Shown in pieces: positions 1-9,106 of a stretch of 60,000 nt of DNA. The notes under the pieces were generated by a model that saw nothing but the letters and a program-made list of their open reading frames with translations, did no database searches and was not told where the DNA came from. Each line of letters opens with the position of its first letter. Within the stretch, counting starts at the first letter, position 1. The stretch comes from Symsagittifera roscoffensis (taxonomy: Eukaryota > Xenacoelomorpha > Acoela > Convolutidae), in NCBI RefSeq assembly GCF_963678635.1, contig NC_087067.1:20210596-20270595 (forward strand), in the 5' to 3' direction. The position numbers and the translations under genes are program-made.

Positions 1-2
1 CC

Positions 3-206
3 GCCACCAAAAACAATACACAAAACCATAAAGAATCTCCAAAACAAAGAAAAAATAGAAAAATGACCGAACAAATAATACCCCAAGAACAAATCGACAA
101 ATCAGAAAATAGAAAAACAACAAGACTCCGAAATCAACCACGTAAAAACTATAAAATATTCATCCCCCAATCTAAAATTTTAAAGAAAGTGGAATTTCAA
201 AAGTAA
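3..206 (+). CDS. C-terminal end of a retroelement pol polyprotein (partial)
   Basis: An open frame enters the window from the left edge and ends at a TAA at 204-206 after 67 codons. The peptide is very basic and polar, with a run of T-T-R-L-R-N-Q-P-R-K. A basic tail like this is common at the C-terminus of LTR-retroelement integrases. No catalytic motif is inside the window. The assignment to pol is an inference from this composition and from the Env-like gene that follows on the same strand. It could instead be the end of some other element protein. Confidence 0.4.
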   Translation, partial: ATKNNTQNHKESPKQRKNRKMTEQIIPQEQIDKSENRKTTRLRNQPRKNYKIFIPQSKILKKVEFQK

Positions 207-804
207 TTTTAACATTATACTTCACAATCTTGAAACCTTCGAAACATTTTTCATTTACATTTTTCAAAATAACATGCTGACAAGTACGTAATAATTCTAG
301 TTCAAAATAAACCAATAGGATTCATCCAATCCGTCACTTTCTCTAACTCAAACTAAGACCAATTAGACGAATCATATAGAACTCCAGGCACATCTATAAC
401 TATAACTTTACGACCTCCAGGTCAAAAATAAGCAAACCACTCCAACTTGACAACTAAAATAAATATCACCATAATACCGTACCCCTCCCTTATCTAATAA
501 CCCAAAGATCAACAATATTTCCCCAACTCAGACCACGAATACCCCCAAAGCAAATTTGTTAACTTAGCCTAAAGTAACAAAATGAACATTTTAATTAGCC
601 TAAAGTATAAAAATCTCACCATACCCCGGATCATTTGACAAACAAAAATAAAGAAAAAGACGACCTCCCAGTCACCATGAAAATTGCCCCCAACAATTTT
701 TTACAGAACTCAACCCACTTGTCAAAAAACTAATAAATAATCCGACCACACTAGAAAATCGCCTCAAACAGCAAAAAATATTCGACCAAGAGATCATTTC
801 TTAA
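207..804 (+). other. A/C-rich non-coding spacer of the env-bearing element
   Basis: I see no open frame longer than a few dozen codons here. The top strand is rich in A and C and poor in G, like the ORFs that follow, which suggests it belongs to the same element. It probably carries splice signals for the downstream genes, but I cannot assign them with confidence. Confidence 0.4.
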
Positions 805-1035
805 ATGCTCTTCTCTCAATCAGTTACTCAAATACTCATAAATCTTAAACATTTTTTTACAATACTTGAAACCTATATAATATTTCTTTTTGATATACTT
901 GAATCTTTTCTAATAATCCTAATCATTTTTTGTAACATTTTTTTAATTTTCTACACTATACTCGAACTATTCCTCCAACTTTCCAAAACCCTTGATTACA
1001 TCCACAGGTACGAGTCATATAACTTGTCTAAATGA
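805..1035 (+). CDS. Small hydrophobic membrane ORF (76 aa) between pol and env
   Basis: ATG at 805, stop TGA at 1033-1035. Almost the whole central part is Ile, Leu and Phe, enough for two membrane-spanning helices; the last ~15 residues are polar (Y, R, E, S, K). No family is recognised. The stop overlaps the ATG of the next small ORF in an ATGA arrangement, which suggests a translational link. The local DNA is T-rich, unlike the A/C-rich flanks. It could be a chance hydrophobic frame in T-rich sequence, so confidence is modest. Confidence 0.35.
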   Translation: MLFSQSVTQILINLKHFFTILETYIIFLFDILESFLIILIIFCNIFLIFYTILELFLQLSKTLDYIHRYESYNLSK

Positions 1036-1220
1036 TACGAACAATTTTCAGTAGAACCGATATTTTTTTATTGTTTTTAATTTTCATAGCATTCTTATCA
1101 TCCCTCATTTTGACAATATGTAAATGTATAAAGAAAGCAATCCTCACATTTGCCCTAGCAACAATCCTTCTAATTCTTTTTTTGGAAGAATATTATAATA
1201 AACACAAAATTTCTCACTAA
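1032..1220 (+). CDS. Small membrane ORF (62 aa), ATGA-coupled to the previous one
   Basis: The ATG at 1032 overlaps the stop of the preceding ORF by four bases. The protein has a short basic N-terminus, a hydrophobic stretch (about residues 12-30), a C-K-C-I-K-K loop, a second hydrophobic stretch (about 35-51), and a polar tail ending at a TAA at 1218-1220. This gives a predicted two-pass hairpin membrane protein. No homologue is recognised. It may be an accessory membrane protein of the retroelement; this rests on position and topology only. Confidence 0.35.
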   Translation: MIRTIFSRTDIFLLFLIFIAFLSSLILTICKCIKKAILTFALATILLILFLEEYYNKHKISH

Positions 1221-1228
1221 AGTAATAA

Positions 1229-2362
1229 TTCAAAAAACTATCAAAAATTGCTACCCAACAGTCACAAAGTCAGTCTTCACCGACATCATCCCAAGATAAC
1301 CAAACACCACCTTCAACTACTCAAAATCCTCAAACATCTACACGAATTTCTTTTCAAGACAATCCATACACTTTTGAAGAACGACATGCTCGTTTATCAG
1401 AACCACTAGAACCAGTTCAACGACAAGCACCTTTAAGCGAACCAACATATAACCTATATCCAACACTACCACAAGAACTAAGTAGAATAAGAAATTCTAG
1501 TCAAAACCAAAATACAGTCGAAATAAATAGACAAATTATACATCCTCGACGAAACAGAAATTTTCAAACTCCCCGAGTTCATTTTGATATACCTCAATCC
1601 CCATCACAAAACACTCCAGAAAACCCCATTGGTATATTACCAGAAACCCCTACGCTTCTTTCACAACGTAGCACCTCAAGCCTACCATCAGATTACTTAG
1701 GTTCAACACCAACATCTGAGCAAATACGTGAAAATCCTTTCAACCCCACAAACCAAACATCACGATTCCCATATTGGACTACACATTCATTTACACAAGG
1801 TGAACCAAATTTAGTCAATGACCCCATAGATATTTCTACGGATACAACAACATCCTCATCACTACCAGAAACATTATCACTACCATCAACACCATCAATA
1901 AGCCAGATTTCACCACCACCTTTTAACTTAAATTTTCCAAATAATCTCGACGCCAGATATCGAGAACAATCAACAACAAATATTCCTTTAAGACTAGATT
2001 GGAATACATTTACAGCACCTCCACCATTATTTGGACAACATCAAGAAAGTAACCGCCTTCATAACTGGGCACTTAATAGATTACAATATCGCCAAGATAT
2101 TCACAACGATATCCGTGATCACAATATTCAAATACTCCAACAAAACAGTTTACAATTAAAGTTTGAAATCACAGTTAAGTTAAATAATATTACCCAACAT
2201 CCCTACCCATTAAATCCACCTAACATAACAGCTCAATCACTACCACCACCGTTTATAACTACTGAAGTAATATACAAATACGACAGATATACCAAAAACA
2301 CAATTGGCTACATTACATTTTATAATCCATACTCAGGATTATCATACACATGTATATTCTAA
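1229..2362 (+). CDS. 377-codon ORF without any ATG (Pro/Ser/Thr/Gln-rich), retroelement accessory protein
   Basis: The frame is open from just after two in-frame TAA codons (1223-1228) to the TAA at 2360-2362 and contains no methionine codon, so it is missed by ATG-based gene finding. The first ~240 residues are low-complexity, rich in P, S, T, Q and N. The last ~120 look globular and include a motif L-D-W-N-T-F, a polar heptad-like stretch, and a C-terminus with Y-N-P-Y-S-G. The end overlaps the ATG of the Env-like gene by 13 bases. Translation needs either splicing from an upstream exon (for example onto an acceptor after CCCAACAG near 1262) or a non-AUG start. An uninterrupted frame this long in AT-rich DNA argues for selection. 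No family is recognised. Confidence 0.55.
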   Translation, partial: FKKLSKIATQQSQSQSSPTSSQDNQTPPSTTQNPQTSTRISFQDNPYTFEERHARLSEPLEPVQRQAPLSEPTYNLYPTLPQELSRIRNSSQNQNTVEINRQIIHPRRNRNFQTPRVHFDIPQSPSQNTPENPIGILPETPTLLSQRSTSSLPSDYLGSTPTSEQIRENPFNPTNQTSRFPYWTTHSFTQGEPNLVNDPIDISTDTTTSSSLPETLSLPSTPSISQISPPPFNLNFPNNLDARYREQSTTNIPLRLDWNTFTAPPPLFGQHQESNRLHNWALNRLQYRQDIHNDIRDHNIQILQQNSLQLKFEITVKLNNITQHPYPLNPPNITAQSLPPPFITTEVIYKYDRYTKNTIGYITFYNPYSGLSYTCIF

Positions 2363-4968
2363 AATTATTAATTTTTCTCCAACTCCTTTTTCTAGTAATC
2401 TCAAATCAAAACATAAACCCTTCTCCTCGTACAGGACCACAAGATTTATTAGTAACACATTACGATTGTGAAGAAAATGAACAAAAAACACTACATAAAT
2501 ATGCAATAAATCAAGTATCACAATGTGAAACAGAACCACAAGCTATAGAAACCACAGATGTAATAGCAACACTCTATTCAAAAGCCCGAGCAACAACAGT
2601 TACAGGTTATAAATTCACAGCAACATTTTCCGAAAAGAAAGTACATTGTTCACAAGTCTCGAATGGAAACAAAAACCGACTTGACCATGAATCATTCTAT
2701 CAAAGTAATATAGAACGTCTTTTACATCTCAATCCCGACGATTGTAAAAATGAATTACTTAGACTAAACATCACACAAAATAAAAACTCCGCAAGAAAGT
2801 TAGTTAATTTTCAAGTTTTTCCAGACTCTGTACATCAATCACAACTTGAAAGACACCAAGGACATATAAAACTAGACGAAAAATACCCGTATAACGGCGC
2901 ACACGGACGATTAACCTATGACCTACACGATAAACATTGGATACCACACATTGGTATAAATGACCCATCAAACTGCAAAGCAGACACAAAAAATAAAGGA
3001 TACCAAGAAATAATGTTTTTCGATTGGAAAATACAACTCAAAAAAATACAACTAACACGAGATTTATCAGATAATACAATGATCTATCAAGGAATCCGAT
3101 TACCTTGTAAAAATGATCAAGGTTATTGCGACCCTACAACGAGAACACAAGCAACAATTGTTTGGTTCCCCGAAGATACATGTACAACATTTCAAGTAGC
3201 AAAAATACACGCTCGTATGATAAAATTTCACGAAAAATATTTTATACAATCAATTCCATATGAACAAGTCCATCCATCACGAAAACTAAGTTCTAATTTT
3301 AGAAACATAGACAATATAGAAAATAAATTGACACGTTTCCAAATATATCAAGAAACAGAACTTGCATGTAAATACAGGAATCCACTTCACAGAACACAAT
3401 ATTCTGAAATATTAGTTGAATACGAAAAAGGATTCGACATGACCACTGGAAAAGTAAAAATCGACCCATATGCCACAGGTCATCCTCTAAACGAAGGAAC
3501 ATCCTATATACCAGTTAATTTTGAAAAAAGCAACGGACAACCTGGTGGACATCTAAAACCCCATGACACCAGAAGCACACGCTTACAAGAATTATCACTA
3601 ATGAATACTACATATTTCGGTAATATCCACTATGATATTCATTTAGATATGAAACTAGATTATACAATTAGCCGAATTTTTCAAGAAATGTCACTCTCCG
3701 AATTAGAAACACTACACCACCTATGCGAATTAGAACGAACACAAATATTACAATCACTTGCACTAGCAGTATTAAAAATACCCTATGCAGGATACTTATT
3801 ATCTGGAAATAGATCAAATTTTTTAGACTATGAAGGAAACATCTTATGGTTTTATACTTGTACTAAAAAAGTATCACCACTATACGTTTTTGAAGATAAA
3901 CGATGTTATAAAAGAATCCCTATCTTTTATAAGAATAAAATACATTTCGTGGATACACTTTCACGAAGAACATATTTCTGGGATACCGCAGTCCCATGTG
4001 GATCAGAAAACAGCCACAATGTAGTACAACTAAACCCTGATGAAAATAAATATTACCTTCTCACTCCATATCCCACATTAATGCAATCACTCAAAAAATT
4101 CTCACCAGAAAGCATTCGCGCTATTGCTCGAAACCCAAATATAGACTTACAATCAATAGGAATCTATTCAAAATCAGATATTCAACATCACATTAGAACA
4201 CAACAATTCCAAGAATTATTAACACAAATGGACACTATACAAAGACAATCAATAGACCAAAATTTACGCAAACTTGCAGAAACCGCAGGATTTGCCGATA
4301 TCTACACGCAAGACTATAGCGGATATTTTAAAGACATTAAAGATTATATATATCTAAACGGTGAAAAATACCGTCCCCAAGATATATCACCAATTAACAT
4401 TTTTAGCTTTGTTACACTCAAAAATGAGATCCTCGATTTTCTAGGATGGCCCTACTACATCTTAGAAAAATTGACTATTTTATACGCAATGTTTAACTTT
4501 ATTGGATTTCTTTTCTCACTTTTAAAAGGAATCTACAACACATGTGCTATACACACACAAGTAAACAGACAAGCAAGCGTAGCACGCATACTCTTTGCAG
4601 GATTTTTTGGAATCTTTTCTACATCTATAAACAAAATTCTTTTAGACGCACAAATAAAAGAATATAACACAAAAATAGCAACACGACAAAATACATACGA
4701 CGAAGAACATAACAATGTAGACATAACGCCAACGGCACCACAATTACCAGTCCTACCAAATAACCATCCACTATCCCTAGTCCCACGAAATTTTCGAAAT
4801 TTAGCCATCACACATAATCCAAATTTTCGACTCACCACATCACAAAGTCCCATCCAACATATAATGACACACCAGTCACAAGATGATAATACTTATGAAC
4901 AAATTATTGAACAACCCCATACCACCGCTTTTCAGTCTCAAAATAATCATTTTTTTAGCCCACGATGA
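2350..4968 (+). CDS. env: Envelope-like glycoprotein of an endogenous LTR retroelement (872 aa)
   Basis: The N-terminus is a classic signal peptide (hydrophobic residues 3-17). A long cysteine-containing ectodomain with several N-x-S/T sites follows, then a membrane segment at about residues 707-727 (F-N-F-I-G-F-L-F-S-L-L) and a ~145-residue tail that contains a second hydrophobic patch (F-A-G-F-F-G-I-F) near 752. One notable ectodomain motif is R-C-Y-K-R-I-P-I around residue 518, followed by F-V-D and then R-R-T-Y. The type I membrane layout and the place downstream of pol fit the Env protein of an errantivirus-like or other env-bearing LTR element. Ty3/gypsy elements with env, such as Tor of Oikopleura, are known outside insects. 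The frame is intact. I cannot decide the fusion-protein class from sequence alone. Its stop overlaps the next ATG by four bases (ATGA). Confidence 0.65.
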   Translation: MYILKLLIFLQLLFLVISNQNINPSPRTGPQDLLVTHYDCEENEQKTLHKYAINQVSQCETEPQAIETTDVIATLYSKARATTVTGYKFTATFSEKKVHCSQVSNGNKNRLDHESFYQSNIERLLHLNPDDCKNELLRLNITQNKNSARKLVNFQVFPDSVHQSQLERHQGHIKLDEKYPYNGAHGRLTYDLHDKHWIPHIGINDPSNCKADTKNKGYQEIMFFDWKIQLKKIQLTRDLSDNTMIYQGIRLPCKNDQGYCDPTTRTQATIVWFPEDTCTTFQVAKIHARMIKFHEKYFIQSIPYEQVHPSRKLSSNFRNIDNIENKLTRFQIYQETELACKYRNPLHRTQYSEILVEYEKGFDMTTGKVKIDPYATGHPLNEGTSYIPVNFEKSNGQPGGHLKPHDTRSTRLQELSLMNTTYFGNIHYDIHLDMKLDYTISRIFQEMSLSELETLHHLCELERTQILQSLALAVLKIPYAGYLLSGNRSNFLDYEGNILWFYTCTKKVSPLYVFEDKRCYKRIPIFYKNKIHFVDTLSRRTYFWDTAVPCGSENSHNVVQLNPDENKYYLLTPYPTLMQSLKKFSPESIRAIARNPNIDLQSIGIYSKSDIQHHIRTQQFQELLTQMDTIQRQSIDQNLRKLAETAGFADIYTQDYSGYFKDIKDYIYLNGEKYRPQDISPINIFSFVTLKNEILDFLGWPYYILEKLTILYAMFNFIGFLFSLLKGIYNTCAIHTQVNRQASVARILFAGFFGIFSTSINKILLDAQIKEYNTKIATRQNTYDEEHNNVDITPTAPQLPVLPNNHPLSLVPRNFRNLAITHNPNFRLTTSQSPIQHIMTHQSQDDNTYEQIIEQPHTTAFQSQNNHFFSPR

Positions 4969-6770
4969 GCCGCCAACTTGGATCACTACACCGATCAAAT
5001 TCCCACCCAACCAATCTTACCTCTCCAATCCCAATAATACAACTTTTTGCTTTTCCGCCACCCGATTTTCCATCTAGTAATGTAACATCAGGCATGAATT
5101 CCGACACTAATTCACACATCTCAGTTTTATATTCCATCTCACAACTCAATAACCCGAATATTGAAACCCCCGATGAATTTGCCGACTCAGAACCATCCCC
5201 ATCCAATAATTTTCATAACTCTTCTAATTTTTCTCAACCCCCTTTTCAACCCATATTATCCAATAACCCTGACCCCATCACTCCCACACCCTCTTATGCT
5301 TCCCAAGTTACCCCAACCTACTCCTCATACCATTCTGACCAATCATCTCATTCTCCAGACACCCCCCGAATCTCCCCAGAGCTAGATAATTTTATTACCC
5401 TTCAACAACAACCCTACCACCTTAATACCCCAACCATAAACCAAATCTCCTCCACAATAAATTCATCCAACCCCCCTACCCCTACACCCTCTTCAAATTA
5501 TACTGAATCATTAGCACCATCATCCACATCAACTGAATCTTCACTCAACACTAATAGAGCTTACCGCACTTTTAAAAGAAAGTTCCCCAACCATCCTTTC
5601 CCAGCAAAACCAGGAACAGCCCGTGAATACATCAACCATCCCAAGCATACTAACACAAAAGAATTTTTAGCCATCACCTTACCCTCATTCCCACAATACA
5701 CCTTAAACACCCCCCACGACACTAACGAAACACGCAACTTTGTAGATGAATACGTTTTAATGCCCACTCTCTCTTGGACCTCATATTATCATTTTACTAA
5801 CCCTCTTTGCTTACCTTTATCTAACACTCACATCGATATAGAGCGAAATACGGACATGCTATATCGACTCACTACACCACTAACCGCTAGACAATTTACT
5901 TACGTTGGATATAAAAAATCACTAAAAACACACACTGCACCTAGAGCTAACGAATATACACTCGAATACTATGATCACAACATCATCAGAGCTAACCAAG
6001 ATCAATTCTTAGACGACGATCGCTTCGCTAATCCACAAATTACTGAGAAATTTTTCATCAAGACACCATATATATTTACACTAAACATCTTCGACCGAAA
6101 GTTTGATCACATTATTTCAGAAGCACTAACAGACACACAAGCATACGAAAGTTTCAAAGAACGCTTCCAAATATTTTCACTAACCTTTCATTTCCTTGCA
6201 CCACACGAAAGAGATTTACACTGCTCACACGATATTATGTTGCGCACTAAACAAACCCACACATATAGTTATTATCGCTTCATCCAAAATCACTTTGACC
6301 TACACACACCCTCTAGACAACCACACCATCGTTTTCAATTCATTAATTCCAAATACACTTCACCATTTTTCCTAAATTTCACATATTGTATTAAAGACAC
6401 TAACCTCCATGGTATTCTTCGTAATTATGACCCCATAACCCAAATGTACATCTTCTGTCCCATCACCAAGACCTTCAACGCCGAAGAATCCCGACCCTTC
6501 CTTATCCCGCACGAGTTTGTACAACCTATAGAAATCCCAATTTTAGAATTCATCCACAACACTAAATTCAATCACAAATTATATAATCTAATCCAAAACA
6601 CACCTTATGAGTTTGCAGTTGGCACTGAAGAACTAACCACTATCAAGGCACTCCAATTGCTTTGGCCACTGCTTCAGACTAAAAATATCATCCGCATCTT
6701 AGCTAAACTACTAACAACTTCAGAACTAATTCACGACATCTTCCCCCACGGTTTTTTCCCCGACGACTAA
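4965..6770 (+). CDS. 601-aa ORF of unknown function downstream of env
   Basis: The ATG at 4965 overlaps the env stop (ATGA). Residues ~1-200 are low-complexity, rich in Pro, Ser, Asn and Thr. Residues ~200-601 are globular, rich in aromatic residues, His and Thr, with no membrane segment and few cysteines. Motifs seen include S-W-T-S-Y-Y-H-F near 267 and P-H-G-F-F-P-D-D at the very end. The disordered-then-globular layout resembles that of the ATG-less ORF at 1229-2362, although I see no clear sequence repeat between them. The frame is fully open, so the element is young or under selection. No known retroelement protein is recognised; an accessory or matrix/Gag-like role is speculative. Confidence 0.6.
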   Translation: MSRQLGSLHRSNSHPTNLTSPIPIIQLFAFPPPDFPSSNVTSGMNSDTNSHISVLYSISQLNNPNIETPDEFADSEPSPSNNFHNSSNFSQPPFQPILSNNPDPITPTPSYASQVTPTYSSYHSDQSSHSPDTPRISPELDNFITLQQQPYHLNTPTINQISSTINSSNPPTPTPSSNYTESLAPSSTSTESSLNTNRAYRTFKRKFPNHPFPAKPGTAREYINHPKHTNTKEFLAITLPSFPQYTLNTPHDTNETRNFVDEYVLMPTLSWTSYYHFTNPLCLPLSNTHIDIERNTDMLYRLTTPLTARQFTYVGYKKSLKTHTAPRANEYTLEYYDHNIIRANQDQFLDDDRFANPQITEKFFIKTPYIFTLNIFDRKFDHIISEALTDTQAYESFKERFQIFSLTFHFLAPHERDLHCSHDIMLRTKQTHTYSYYRFIQNHFDLHTPSRQPHHRFQFINSKYTSPFFLNFTYCIKDTNLHGILRNYDPITQMYIFCPITKTFNAEESRPFLIPHEFVQPIEIPILEFIHNTKFNHKLYNLIQNTPYEFAVGTEELTTIKALQLLWPLLQTKNIIRILAKLLTTSELIHDIFPHGFFPDD

Positions 6771-6773
6771 CAG

Positions 6774-6852
6774 GTAAGTATGAATTAAATAAATATTACT
6801 AACTAATTAAAATATTAAAATACTCACCATACTTTATCCATGTTTTCTTTAG
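6774..6852 (+). other. Probable 79-bp intron directly after the last stop codon of the element
   Basis: The sequence has CAG|GTAAGT at the 5' end, a CTAAC-type branch site, and TTTTCTTTAG at the 3' end. It starts three bases after the TAA of the 601-aa ORF. Both splice sites match the metazoan consensus very well. An intron within the 3' untranslated part of a retroelement is unusual. Confidence 0.55.
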
Positions 6853-6984
6853 GTTTTTAGCCTTCATCCGACAATCACCTACAAAAACCACAAAAGACAA
6901 ATAAAAATCGCAAATTTCATCAAACAGATTTCAATCATTTCTATTAATCTCTTACACTTATAAATTTATAAATTTAATACCAAT

Positions 6985-7122
6985 GCAGTAAATTCATTTC
7001 TAAAATTTTCCCCACAAGCAGTAAATCTAATTATGATGAAAATTTGTAACTTAAAATTCCCCCATAACTAGCAGTAAATTTCCAAATTCTATGCAGTAAA
7101 TTAATAAAATGCAAATGCAGTA
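6985..7122 (+). repeat. Five dispersed copies of GCAGTAAAT in the element's 3' region
   Basis: The motif GCAGTA(AAT) occurs at 6985, 7018, 7071, 7093 and 7117, spaced 22-53 bases apart in AT-rich sequence. The spacing is irregular, so this is not simple tandem duplication. Clustered short motifs in the 3' region of an LTR element often bind a transcription factor (U3) or an RNA-binding protein; which applies here is unknown. Confidence 0.5.
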
Positions 7123-9000
7123 CTAACCTTTTGATATTCTCATTTATTCGCACAGAAATTCTATCCACACTCGCACAGCTCGCCCACGAAGAATTGTTTA
7201 AAATAATGAATTTTAGTTTCAAGTTTTCACACTCAACAACTCTAACATATAATAACATGTTTCAAACTTTCCTTTAACCCGGTTGGAAAGGAATCATATA
7301 CTAAACAAAACTAACCAACGCAGCTTACTAAATACCACAAATCATAGAATAACAGCATGACTAAGAAAAGGAAACCAACGGTACCCAAACCGGATTAACC
7401 CAGTTTAAAACTGGATAATTTATTCTTTTGAAGACTATTATAAAGTCTAAGAAAGAAATAATAAAACACAAAAAAGTCGAAAGACAAACCCATACCACGA
7501 ACAATTTGCTTTTTGGAAAAAGGACATAACCAACAAGACATAAGAAAAACCACAACAAACCCAACATAAAACGTTGTCACATAACAGGACCCCTCACAAA
7601 AACCGCATGAAATCATACTCCCACTCCTGGCCTAACCCACCAGGAAGGACGTCCTGAGCATGCTCTATAGCCGGCCTAACCCACCGCGCTACATCCACGC
7701 TTTGTGACCACACCTCTATTTTTAATAAGAGCTACTCAAGTGTGAGTAACTCTTCAAAATAACCGAACTAAAACAAAAAGCTTTTGTGAAAACAACTAAC
7801 TAAAATCATAACTAAAAAATATTAAACTAATAAATGTTTTATAAAATGTAAATTACATTATGCAATACATAGATCAGAATAAAACACCAAGGACGAACAT
7901 CCAAAGACAAAACGACCCCACTACACTCGAGAGAGAATGACCAACCACAATCGATATGCCACTCACAATCACAACTCAAAGGATTTAGAGTACGACTTGA
8001 CTTCGCAGAAAAGGACTTCATTGAACTAGACCAATGACCACCTCGATGTTCAAGTATACGTACAGATCCGAGTAACCAGGCATCCCCTCCACGCACAATC
8101 TCCACGCCATTCCCAAATTAGATCAGACACAAAAGAAGTTCTCCACGCAGAACAGAAAAACCTGACATAGCAAACCATTCTGAAATCAGATTTGAGTTTG
8201 TTGCAAAGACTTAGTCGTTGTCACTAGAAGACACAACGTCTTATGTCTCTAACTCCAGCTTCCTGGAACTTCTTTAACAAAAAGGAAACAGAAGAAATAA
8301 GATGTTCGCCAAACACCAACGTCCATCATCCATCCTTCGAATTGCAGAAGAACTATTCTAAAAAACTCTGTAAAACCCGGATGGGTGGAACCTGATCTAA
8401 ACTACATTTTATGATTGGATAATTTAGATATTTTACCAATGTAAAGTATTTAATATTAACCAATCATGATCCATCTAACTAACAACCCACTTATTTGTAA
8501 GTGCTGAAGTTACTTGTAATTTCAGCACCAGAGAGATTTGAATTTAACTTAGAAATTAGTTGGACTCTCCCGAGCACTTCAGCAACCGCAATAAACCAGT
8601 ATACCCTAGATCTATTGAGCCTAGCAGAGACTAGTTAAACAACCTGAGACTAGATAATATAAGAGTAAGATTAGGATCGGTATTAGACTAAGGAGTTGCA
8701 CGAATCTATCCGGCCGAAAATAAGATAGCGTGACGAGCAGACGGTGTACCCTATCCGAAATTACTCTATGAGTTAACCAACTCGGTCCTAACTCACAGAT
8801 GCGGATTTTTTTAAATCTTGTAACGAACTTCCTCCTCCTTTTTGAACAGATCCATATTTTCAATTATGGGTAGTCTTTGTCGTCCTAACATCGTCGAAGG
8901 ACCTACAACGGAGCGTTTCCTTATCAATCTGTTTTCCCTATTTGATCACATCTTGACCATCGTTGCAGTAAAGAATCTGTGACTAAGATTAACTGAATCT
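7123..9000 (+). other. Long non-coding stretch, probably the 3' LTR region of the env-bearing element
   Basis: I see no credible gene. The stretch holds an imperfect hairpin around 7728-7757 (AGAGCTACTC...GAGTAACTCT), several CCAAT-like boxes around 8416-8465, a strong 13-bp hairpin at 8501-8528 and an AATAAA at 8590. An LTR is expected in this area, but its matching 5' partner lies outside the window, so the boundaries cannot be set. Confidence 0.3.
8501..8528 (+). other. 13-bp stem hairpin
   Basis: GTGCTGAAGTTAC is followed by TT and then GTAATTTCAGCAC. The arms pair over 13 positions with one G-U wobble and a two-base loop. It lies ~60 bases upstream of an AATAAA, a layout compatible with an RNA structure in an LTR R region. 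Function is inferred only. Confidence 0.5.
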
Positions 9001-9106
9001 CTGTTTATAAACAAATTATGAGTTTTGTGGTTTCATTGATCAGTGTCTTAACAGAATTTCCTTTAAAATTACCGTTAGGAGGATCTTCAATTGCATCTAT
9101 TTTGAC

